Below are positions 6,932 through 13,637 of a stretch of DNA of 17,760 bases, piece after piece. A program made the translations under genes and the position numbers. The first letter of the stretch is position 1. Every line of letters begins with the position of its first letter. This DNA comes from CAIOGO01 sp964447445 (lineage in GTDB: Bacteria > Bipolaricaulota > Bipolaricaulia > UBA7950 > UBA9294): positions 1 through 17,760 of the forward strand of contig CAYUSW010000097.1 of the NCBI GenBank assembly GCA_964447445.1, read 5' to 3'. Below the pieces are notes generated by a model. That model worked only from the letters and a program-made list of their open reading frames with translations, was not told where the DNA came from and searched no databases.

Positions 6932-9628
6932 ATGCGAAGAGCGCTGTGTCTGATTCTTGGTCTTTGCGCGGTCGTCGCTGTGGCCGGTTCAGCCGTGCCG
7001 ACGCAGAGACTTGACGTCACCTACGACGCCGAGCACCGCACGGTGGCGGGCACGCTAACCACAACCGTCACGCCTCTCAAGACCACGGCCTACTTCCTCC
7101 TCCTGCCCAACCTCGGACGAGAGAGGAACCCCTACCTTGTCGCGCGCGCCGTCGACACGCTGTACCCGGCGGGGTTTGAGGAGTCGGCGCTCGACATCGA
7201 CCGGGTGGAGTTCGTGGACGGAGATGCCCGCCGCCCGGCGTCCTTCCGCCTCTTGTCCATGCCGCCAGGCCTTCAGACGTTCAGCCTCGCGAGCACAGTC
7301 CTCGCCGTGGACGATGTGCAAACTGCGTCCACTCTGGAGATCCGATTCACGACCCAGGCCCCGCGCGTGACGACCGGAGACGAGGGCGTGAGCGAGGAAA
7401 CGTTCACGTGGCGCTTCGGCTGGTATCCGCTCCTTCTCCAGCCCGCCGCCACGTTCTACGAGGAGGACGGAGTCCTCTACGCCGGACCCACGGACGCGTT
7501 TCCCCTCGTGTTCCCTCTGGCGCAGATCGAGGCTCGCGTGACGGTTCCGGCCGAGATGGTCGTCAGCGCAGGCGCGGATCACGTGGAACTCGAACCGGGT
7601 CCCACGGACGAGAACGCACCCGCAACGTACGCGATATGGAACGACGGCCCAGCCCGCTCCCTCGCCTTGACGTTCGCTCGAGACCTCGAACGCTACGTGC
7701 TCGCCGGGCCGACACCGATCGAGGTGACCTATAAGAAGGGACACGCCTACGTCGCGCGGCTCTTGGCCACCTACGCGCGCGAGATCCTCGTCGACTTCGC
7801 GGACCGATACGGCCCCTACCCGCGCGCCCGACTCGCCCTCGTGGAGAACCCCAACGTGAACGGGGATGCCTTCTCGGCCGACGGCCTCGCTCTCTTCTCG
7901 ACACGCTACTTCACGCACCGCGACGTGCTCGTCCCGGGCATTCTTCACCGCCTGACTGAGTTCGTCCTCGCGCACGAGATCGCGCACCAGTGGTTTGGCA
8001 TCGGGACGGAAATCGACCTCGACCGCGACGCTTGGCTGTCCGAAGGTCTGGCGCAGTACGCGTCGGTCGGCTACTTCGAACGCACGTACGGCGCGGCGGA
8101 GCCGAATCTCTTCTCCATCACGGGCCAAGGCCTCGCGGAGGATTTCGTCGCGCGTCAGTTCGGCTACTTCAACCTGCGCGAGCACCTGATCGAACTCCCC
8201 TACCTCCGCGATGTCTGGAGCGGCTTCGACGAGGCGCTGGCCAAGCCGTCGATCGACGTGCAGTACAGGAATGAGAATCTCGTGCGCCTCTATGACAAGG
8301 GCTACCTCGTCGCGAGAGCGCTCGCGGCGGCAATGGGCGACGAGGCGTTCGATCGAGTTCTCGCGCGTTCGCTTGACCTTCCTTCGACGGGCCGTCTCGA
8401 TCCGCAGGCGCTCCAGCAGCTTGCCGAAGACGAGACGGGACGTTCCTTCGCCGAGTGGTTCGCCGCATGGGTCTACGGCGACACGGTGGTCGATTACTCG
8501 GTGCACGTCGTCTCGCGCGCCTTTACCGACGCGACGCATGAAACAGAGGTTCGCGTTCGGCGCGCCGGCGGCGTCCCGCAGACCGTGGATGTCGAGGCTC
8601 GTCTCGTCTCGGGAGCCACGATGCGCCAGACGTGGGACGCCGTGGAGGAGGAGGCGATTCTCGTCTTCCGCACGCCTTCGCCGGTGGCGCGGGTGACCGT
8701 GGACCCGGATCACCGTCTTCCGGATCGGGATCGCATCAACAACAACGCCCCCGTGCGGATTGTGGTCGCAGCAGACGAAGCGATGATGCCTCTGGATGCC
8801 TACGTCCTCGCCCCCGACGCGGGGTCGAGCGGCATTTCGCTCTTCCGCCTCGACCGGTTTCGCGTCTCGGTCAGCCAGGGCAAGGCGTCTCTGGCGATCC
8901 GGCGCGGCCGCGGGGAGGAGCTGGCGGCGGCAGTGACCTACGACGGTAGCGAACTCCTGGGAACCTTCGGCTACGCCCTCACGACGTATGCCCAGATCGA
9001 GACGGGAGCCCCAGGCGCAACGTGGGTGCCCGACTTCTCGTTCTCGGCAACCGGTCTCCGGCAGATGTCCGACGGCGTACCGCTCTACGTACTCCGACTG
9101 GCGGCTCTTCGCGCCCCATCGTCCGTGGACTCCGCAACCGCGGGAGTCGCACTGGACCTGGCCGCCACGGGCGCGGCGCGCGTTGCAGTCACCGCAAGCG
9201 ACGAAGTCGGAGTCTTGCCGCGGGTCTACGCCAAGGGAAGCGCGTTCATCGGATTCGGCCTGGGCACTCTCCCGTCCGCGCTACGGTTTCCGTTCGGCGA
9301 GCTTCGCGCAGTGCCCCTCGCCCCGACGGACATCAAGCTGTCAGGATCGTTTGCCATCGAGCTTCCGTCGGTCGGCAGACTTCCCTATAGCCTGCTCAAC
9401 ATCCTCATGCTCGACGAGGTTCGGATGAGCCTCTTCGTCCGAGGCGGCGCGGGTTGGACAACCCGCGGGGGTTTCGGTACAACGTCCGCCGGAGCGGAGG
9501 CCGGCATGGAGCAGGCTTTCCAGCTCTCCACTCTGGGTGGGCTCCTGCCGTTCACGGTTCGTCTGGGAATCGCAGCCCCCCTTCAGGGTGAGCTCAAGCC
9601 CGCCTTGTACGTTAGCTTCTCCCTGTAG
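6932..9628 (+). CDS. secreted M1-family metallopeptidase with C-terminal β-barrel-like domain
   Basis: This 898-residue protein begins with a signal peptide (about residues 1-20; basic MRR, then a hydrophobic run ending VAGSA). Residues 25-250 are the β-rich M1 N-domain. The catalytic domain carries HEIAH (348-352), with the third zinc ligand Glu371 exactly 18 residues later in WLSEGLAQYA, and LYDKGYLVARAL with the likely catalytic Tyr454. At the usual GAMEN exopeptidase motif the sequence reads FSADGLALFS (314-323), so the amino-terminus-binding Glu is missing. The thermolysin-like part ends near 600 (VDPDHRLPDRDRINN). Residues 610-898 are rich in alternating strands and end PLQGELKPALYVSFSL, resembling BamA/surface-antigen barrel ends. 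ATG 6932 has GGAGGT upstream, 16 bases after the corC-like stop. Confidence 0.88.
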   Translation: MRRALCLILGLCAVVAVAGSAVPTQRLDVTYDAEHRTVAGTLTTTVTPLKTTAYFLLLPNLGRERNPYLVARAVDTLYPAGFEESALDIDRVEFVDGDARRPASFRLLSMPPGLQTFSLASTVLAVDDVQTASTLEIRFTTQAPRVTTGDEGVSEETFTWRFGWYPLLLQPAATFYEEDGVLYAGPTDAFPLVFPLAQIEARVTVPAEMVVSAGADHVELEPGPTDENAPATYAIWNDGPARSLALTFARDLERYVLAGPTPIEVTYKKGHAYVARLLATYAREILVDFADRYGPYPRARLALVENPNVNGDAFSADGLALFSTRYFTHRDVLVPGILHRLTEFVLAHEIAHQWFGIGTEIDLDRDAWLSEGLAQYASVGYFERTYGAAEPNLFSITGQGLAEDFVARQFGYFNLREHLIELPYLRDVWSGFDEALAKPSIDVQYRNENLVRLYDKGYLVARALAAAMGDEAFDRVLARSLDLPSTGRLDPQALQQLAEDETGRSFAEWFAAWVYGDTVVDYSVHVVSRAFTDATHETEVRVRRAGGVPQTVDVEARLVSGATMRQTWDAVEEEAILVFRTPSPVARVTVDPDHRLPDRDRINNNAPVRIVVAADEAMMPLDAYVLAPDAGSSGISLFRLDRFRVSVSQGKASLAIRRGRGEELAAAVTYDGSELLGTFGYALTTYAQIETGAPGATWVPDFSFSATGLRQMSDGVPLYVLRLAALRAPSSVDSATAGVALDLAATGAARVAVTASDEVGVLPRVYAKGSAFIGFGLGTLPSALRFPFGELRAVPLAPTDIKLSGSFAIELPSVGRLPYSLLNILMLDEVRMSLFVRGGAGWTTRGGFGTTSAGAEAGMEQAFQLSTLGGLLPFTVRLGIAAPLQGELKPALYVSFSL

Positions 9629-9651
9629 AGGCGGGCGTGGAGGGTCCGATC

Positions 9652-12027
9652 ATGAAGGTCTCCGTTCGATGGCTGGCGGACTACGTGGAAATCGAGACGG
9701 ACGCAGATTCCGCGGCTCGGCTCGCCGAGCGTCTCACGCTCGCCGGCCTCGAGGTGGAGGAGATCTCGCAGACAGGCACGCTCCGCGGCGTGTTCGTGGG
9801 CCGCGTCGAAACCTGCATCCCTCACCCTGATTCCGATCATCTGTCGTTATGTACGGTGAGTACGGGATCCGAAACGCTGGACGTCGTGTGCGGTGCAGCG
9901 AACGTCCGCGCGGGGATCCTGGTTCCCCTCGCGCTCGTCGGTGCCGAATTGCCGGGGGGCTTCCGGATCGAGCGCCGCAAGGTGCGGGGCAGGGTGTCGA
10001 ACGGAATGATCTGTTCTCGCGCCGAGCTCGGCCTTGAGGATCACTCGGATGGAATCTGGATCTTCGACCCGCAGCTCGGACTCGAGGTCGGGACCGATCT
10101 CGCGACGCTCTTGGAGTACGACGACATCGTCTTCGACATCAAAGTGACCTCCAATCGTCCGGACTGCGCCAGCGTCTACGGCGTGGCGCGCGAGGTCGCG
10201 GCGGTCCTCGACCGTTCGCTCCGCCCTCTCGATGTCTCGGTGCGAGAGGACTCGGCGCGAGCGGATGCACGCGTGACGGTGTCCATCGAGAACGCTCACG
10301 ACACCCCGCGGTACGCCGCCCGATGGATGGAGGACGTGCGGGTCGGGCCATCGCCGCTTCGCATCCAGCACCGACTGCTCAAGGCGGGGATGCGTCCGGT
10401 GTCCAACGTCGTGGACGCCACGAACTACACGATGCTTGAGGTCGGCCAGCCGCTTCATCCGTTCGACGCGGATCGCATCGGGGGCGCCATCGGCGTGCGG
10501 CGGGCCAAATCGGGAGAGGTGTTCCGCACGCTCGACGGCACCGAGCGCGCGCTCGACGAGCGCACTCTCTTGATCACCGATCGCGATCGTCCTATCGCTC
10601 TCGCCGGCGTCATGGGCGGCGAGGCAAGCGAGATCACCGACGCGACGAAGCGGGTCCTTCTCGAGATCGCCGTCTTCCACCACGACACGATTCGGCAGTC
10701 CTCGCGCGCGATCGGCGTGCGCAGCGAGGCGTCTCAACGGTTCGAGCGAGGCCTCGATCCCGACAGCGTGCCGTTCGCGGCCGCGCGCGCCGCACACTGG
10801 ATGCAGGCACTTTCGGGATGCCGGGTTCTCAAGGGGCTCGCGGATGCGTACCCGGCCCCCCCACCCCCCCGGAGGCTCGAGCTTCGACCGGCCCGCGCCC
10901 GAGGGCTGCTCGGCATCGACGTGACCGCGGACGACATCGTGCTTCTCCTGAGGCGGCTCCAGATCGAGGCGCGCGCCCAGGACGGCGTCGTCGTGGCCGA
11001 CATCCCTTCGTTTCGCCGTGACCTCGAGCGCGAGGCCGACCTCGTGGAGGAGATCGGTCGAGTCCACGGGTACGACCGCCTGACGGCTAAGGCGCCGGAG
11101 ACGCCTCTCCGCGTCGGGCGCAAGGACGCCGTGGAGCACGGCAAGGAGAGAGTGCGTGAGCTCTTGACCGGGCTCGGCATGGATGAAGTCCTGACGGACG
11201 GCTTCGACAAGAAAGCGTGGCGCGAGGCGCTCGAGCTGCCAGCCGACGACCTGGTCGCGGTGCGGAATCCGATGGCCGCGACGCAGGCGGCCATGCGCTC
11301 AAGCCTCTTGCCCGGCGTCTTGTCAGTCGTCGAGACGAACCTTCATCGCGGCGTCGACGGCGGGATGGTCTTCGAGGTAGGTCGCGTCTTCTCTTCGAGG
11401 CTTGGTGAGAGGGACGCGTTGGGGGGCGCGTTTTTCGGCCGCACGGGGCTTGCGCTCTCCGGAAAGGAGCGCGTGTCCCTCGCCTTGGCGCGCGGTGTCG
11501 TCGATCACCTCTTCGATGGCCTGCACCTAGACGGGATCGCGGCGGAGAGCGACCGGAGCAGATCGTTCCTGCACCCGGGGCGTAGCGCCCGCTTCGTGCG
11601 TGGCGGGCAAGTCCTTGGCTTCCTTGGAGAGATCCACCCTCGGCTCCTGGACCGGTTCGCCGTGCCCACCTCGGTGCACCTGTTCGAATTCGAACTTGTG
11701 CCGCTCTTCGCCCGCCTCGCGGCCCCGGTGCGCTATCAACCCGTTCCGACACTCCCGGCGGCGAAGCGCGACCTGTCGATGCTCACTCCGTCCGGTCTCG
11801 ACGAGGCACGCGTTCGCGCCGTCCTCCTGGCCGAGCCGGAAGTGGAGTCGGCGCTCCTCTACGACGTATACACCGGAGAACAGGTCGGTGCCGGTCGCCG
11901 CAGTCTGACGTACGAGATCTCGCTGCGGGCCAAGGAGCGGACGCTGACCGACGAGGAGATCGCCGAGATCGTAGAACGCATCGCACGACGCCTGGGCGAG
12001 CTTGATGTTCGTCTCCGAGCGGCATGA
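9652..12027 (+). CDS. pheT: phenylalanyl-tRNA synthetase beta subunit
   Basis: PheT pairs with PheS in the α2β2 enzyme that charges tRNA-Phe, and carries editing and tRNA-binding modules. The 791 residues have all expected parts: N-terminal MKVSVRWLADYV; an EMAP-type tRNA-binding domain (about 40-150; PHPDSDHLSLC, CGAANVRAG); DIKVTSNRPDCASVYGVARE; the B3/4 editing domain (NVVDATNYTMLEVGQPLHPFDAD, IALAGVMGGEASEI); B5 (IPSFRRDLEREADLVEEIGR); the catalytic-like core; and the C-terminal ferredoxin-fold anticodon-binding domain (LPAAKRDLSMLTPSG to the end). ATG 9652 has GGAGG eight bases upstream. pheS is not next to it: the M1 peptidase gene precedes it by 23 bases. Confidence 0.96.
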   Translation: MKVSVRWLADYVEIETDADSAARLAERLTLAGLEVEEISQTGTLRGVFVGRVETCIPHPDSDHLSLCTVSTGSETLDVVCGAANVRAGILVPLALVGAELPGGFRIERRKVRGRVSNGMICSRAELGLEDHSDGIWIFDPQLGLEVGTDLATLLEYDDIVFDIKVTSNRPDCASVYGVAREVAAVLDRSLRPLDVSVREDSARADARVTVSIENAHDTPRYAARWMEDVRVGPSPLRIQHRLLKAGMRPVSNVVDATNYTMLEVGQPLHPFDADRIGGAIGVRRAKSGEVFRTLDGTERALDERTLLITDRDRPIALAGVMGGEASEITDATKRVLLEIAVFHHDTIRQSSRAIGVRSEASQRFERGLDPDSVPFAAARAAHWMQALSGCRVLKGLADAYPAPPPPRRLELRPARARGLLGIDVTADDIVLLLRRLQIEARAQDGVVVADIPSFRRDLEREADLVEEIGRVHGYDRLTAKAPETPLRVGRKDAVEHGKERVRELLTGLGMDEVLTDGFDKKAWREALELPADDLVAVRNPMAATQAAMRSSLLPGVLSVVETNLHRGVDGGMVFEVGRVFSSRLGERDALGGAFFGRTGLALSGKERVSLALARGVVDHLFDGLHLDGIAAESDRSRSFLHPGRSARFVRGGQVLGFLGEIHPRLLDRFAVPTSVHLFEFELVPLFARLAAPVRYQPVPTLPAAKRDLSMLTPSGLDEARVRAVLLAEPEVESALLYDVYTGEQVGAGRRSLTYEISLRAKERTLTDEEIAEIVERIARRLGELDVRLRAA
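10856..10870 (+). repeat. near-homopolymeric C tract inside pheT
   Basis: Seven C, one A, seven C encode the proline linker of AYPAPPPPRR, between the B3/4 editing domain and B5. The opposite (template) strand holds G7-T-G7, which can supply four G3 runs for a quadruplex. Such a run is prone to replication slippage or sequencing indels, but the frame is intact here. Confidence 0.7.
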
Positions 12028-12446
12028 ACAAGACCATCATCGCAAGGGACGCGGCGGCCGCTGAGGAGATCGGCGTCAGCCTCGCGAGGGAGCTCCGCAA
12101 CGGCATGCTTGTCTCTCTCGTGGGTCCCTTGGGGTCGGGCAAGACGACGATCGTCAAAGGCATCGCGCGCGGTCTTCTGATCACGGACGTCGTCGTGTCC
12201 CCGAGCTACGTGCTGGCGCGCGAGTACGAGGGCAGGCTGGTCCTTCACCACGTGGATGCGTACCGGCTCTCGTCTCTTGGCGAGTTGGCCGAAGCCGGCC
12301 TCGACGCGAACTTGCCGCCGGAGCACGGCGTCACCGTCGTGGAGTGGCCGGAGCGCATCGACGGCCTGGTCGAAGCGAGTGACATCCTCGTCTACATCGA
12401 GCTGCAAGACGACGGTTCCCGGCGAGTCACGCTCACAACCCGCTAG
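12024..12446 (+). CDS. tsaE: tRNA threonylcarbamoyladenosine biosynthesis ATPase TsaE
   Basis: TsaE is the ATPase that works with TsaB and TsaD to make t6A37 in tRNAs reading ANN codons. The 140-residue protein has Walker A GPLGSGKTT (34-42), the family motif SPSYVLAREYEG (59-70; usually SPTF), HHVDAYRL (75-82) and the Walker-B-like VTVVEWPERI (103-112). The start overlaps the pheT stop in ATGA, indicating coupled translation. tsaB and tsaD are not in the window. It is the last gene of the plus operon, facing amrS. Confidence 0.94.
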   Translation: MNKTIIARDAAAAEEIGVSLARELRNGMLVSLVGPLGSGKTTIVKGIARGLLITDVVVSPSYVLAREYEGRLVLHHVDAYRLSSLGELAEAGLDANLPPEHGVTVVEWPERIDGLVEASDILVYIELQDDGSRRVTLTTR

Positions 12447-12458
12447 GTGTCCCTGTCG

Positions 12459-12479
12459 CGTCGCACCTTGCCTGCGACG
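12459..12479 (+). terminator. stem-loop 1 in the tsaE/amrS gap
   Basis: CGTCGCA (12459-12465) and TGCGACG (12473-12479) pair perfectly around a 7-base loop, 12 bases after the tsaE stop. There is no T-run on the plus side. First of three consecutive hairpins in the convergent gap. Confidence 0.4.
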
Positions 12480-12492
12480 TCCCGCGTGACCA

Positions 12493-12513
12493 CGTCGGAG
12501 ACAAGCTCCGACG
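12493..12513. terminator. stem-loop 2 in the tsaE/amrS gap
   Basis: CGTCGGAG (12493-12500), loop ACAAG, CTCCGACG (12506-12513): a perfect 8-bp stem and the strongest hairpin of the gap. It is symmetric, so it could stop or protect transcripts from either side. No T-run follows on either strand. Confidence 0.5.
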
Positions 12514-12527
12514 CTACGGAGACCCAT

Positions 12528-12546
12528 CGAGACGCGCTACGTCTCG
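12528..12546 (-). terminator. stem-loop 3, covering the amrS stop
   Basis: CGAGACG (12528-12534), loop CGCTA, CGTCTCG (12540-12546): a 7-bp perfect stem whose loop contains the amrS stop codon (12539-12537). It could protect the 3' end of either convergent message. Confidence 0.4.
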
Positions 12547-13568
12547 CCAGACTCCCAAACGCCGTCGATCACGGCGCCGCACTCGGGGCATCGGCCATCC
12601 TGCACGCGGTTCGCACGGACGACGTAGCCTGCACGTGTGATCACCCGCGCGCCGCACTCGGGGCATCGGGTGTTCTCTCCTTCGCCGGGGACGTTGCCGA
12701 TGTAGACATAACGAAGGCCGCACGCCTCGCCGATGCGGCGCGCGCTCTCCAACGTCGAAACGGGGGTCGGAAGACGCTCGACCATTCGGTACGCTGGGAA
12801 GAACCGGCTGACGTGCCATGGAATCGTAGGTGAGATCCCGGCCACTGCCTCCGCCGTCCGGTGCAGATCGTCCTCCGAGTCGTTGAGGCCGGGGATAACG
12901 AGCGTGGTGACTTCCACCCACACCCTGGCGTCGTGGATCCGCTTGATGGAGTCGAGCACGGGGCGGACGTTGGCTCCCGCGACGCTGCGGTAGAACCCGT
13001 CGGAGATGCCCTTGAGATCGATGTTGATTCCATCGAGCAAGGGCACGAAGAGGTCGCTCGCCTCGCGCGTGAAGTACCCGTTGGAGACCCACACGTTGGA
13101 CAGGCCCGCATCCCTCGCTCGCTCCATGACCTCGAGGTAGAACTCGAGCGCGATCGTCGGCTCGGCGTACGTGTAAGCGATGGATTTGCACTGCGCCTGG
13201 ACGGCCTCCTGCACGACCTCCGCCGCGGTGACCGTGTCGCCCACCAGGCGGCCCTCATGCTGTTTGGGATACTGCGAGATGAAGTGGTTCTGGCAATTGT
13301 GGCACGTGAAGTTGCAGCCCACGGTGGCAATCGAGTATGCGCGCGATCCCGGGCGGAAGTGGAACATCGGCTTCTTCTCGATCGGGTCCACCTCGCGGGC
13401 CACCAGCCGCCCGTAGATCAGGCTGCGAAGAGTCCCATCCACGTTTTCTCGCACGCCGCAGAGGCCCCGACCTCCTGGCGCGATCGTGCAGCCGTGAGCG
13501 CACAGATGACAACGGACCGCCCCGCCTGGCTTCCGCGTGAACAGCGCCGCTTCCTTCATCCCGCTCAT
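12537..13568 (-). CDS. amrS: AmmeMemoRadiSam system radical SAM enzyme AmrS
   Basis: This 343-residue radical SAM protein belongs to the family encoded with AMMECR1 (AmrA) and Memo-like (AmrB) proteins in many prokaryotes. The role of the trio is not established to my knowledge. Visible: an N-terminal cysteine-rich segment (CHLCAHGCTIAPGGRGLCGVREN); the [4Fe-4S] motif CX3CX2C in GCNFTCHNCQN (about 84-94); YTYAEPTIALEF and VSNGYF in the barrel; WVEVTTLVIPGLND and WHVSRFFPAYRM; and a C-terminal zinc ribbon with two CPECG knuckles. No SD precedes any start. ATG 13568 lies six bases after an extended -10 and may be leaderless. ATG 13559 (MKEAALF, the typical family start) and TTG 13586 are alternatives. 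Confidence 0.9.
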   Translation of the reverse strand: MSGMKEAALFTRKPGGAVRCHLCAHGCTIAPGGRGLCGVRENVDGTLRSLIYGRLVAREVDPIEKKPMFHFRPGSRAYSIATVGCNFTCHNCQNHFISQYPKQHEGRLVGDTVTAAEVVQEAVQAQCKSIAYTYAEPTIALEFYLEVMERARDAGLSNVWVSNGYFTREASDLFVPLLDGINIDLKGISDGFYRSVAGANVRPVLDSIKRIHDARVWVEVTTLVIPGLNDSEDDLHRTAEAVAGISPTIPWHVSRFFPAYRMVERLPTPVSTLESARRIGEACGLRYVYIGNVPGEGENTRCPECGARVITRAGYVVRANRVQDGRCPECGAVIDGVWESGET

Positions 13569-13574
13569 CGCCGC

Positions 13575-13583
13575 ATCGTAGCA
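13575..13583 (-). promoter_or_regulatory. extended -10 element of amrS
   Basis: On the minus strand TGC-TACGAT (13583-13575) gives the TGn extension plus a 4-of-6 -10 box. No good -35 is visible 16-18 bases upstream. The first transcribed base would fall at about 13568, the A of the amrS ATG, implying little or no leader. Confidence 0.4.
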
Positions 13584-13621
13584 CAAGGCGCCAAGCGGGA
13601 GTACACGCGCTTTCGCCCTCC

Positions 13622-13637
13622 GGTACGTTCACGTACC
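13622..13637 (+). promoter_or_regulatory. perfect palindrome abutting the ABC-F start codon
   Basis: GGTACGT (13622-13628), TC, ACGTACC (13631-13637) is a perfect 7-bp inverted repeat ending on the base before ATG 13638. It could be a repressor operator within the 69-base divergent gap, or an mRNA hairpin next to the start codon. No SD is present upstream of this start. Confidence 0.4.

Noticed and set aside
5671..7020. Long minus-strand frame opposite the CNNM/CBS gene
   Set aside because: Its peptide is Arg/Asp/His-rich without motifs. The plus strand carries clear CNNM, CBS and CorC_HlyC motifs, a promoter and an SD.
7055..8713. 552-codon minus-strand frame opposite the M1 peptidase
   Set aside because: Artefact of high-GC codon bias opposite a gene. 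The plus strand has HEIAH-18-E and a signal peptide; the minus frame has no recognisable domain.
9847..11139. 430-codon minus-strand frame opposite pheT
   Set aside because: PheT is continuous and full length on plus; the antisense peptide is His/Arg/Asp-rich with no family signature.
12447..12833. Plus-strand frame continuing after tsaE
   Set aside because: It runs antisense over the zinc-ribbon end of amrS and through the three hairpins; no SD or protein motif.
12861..13637. Possible N-terminal extension of the ABC-F protein by about 259 residues
   Set aside because: The extension is antisense to amrS, crosses its radical SAM region and adds nothing resembling an ABC-F domain. The family N-terminus begins at 13638 or 13647.
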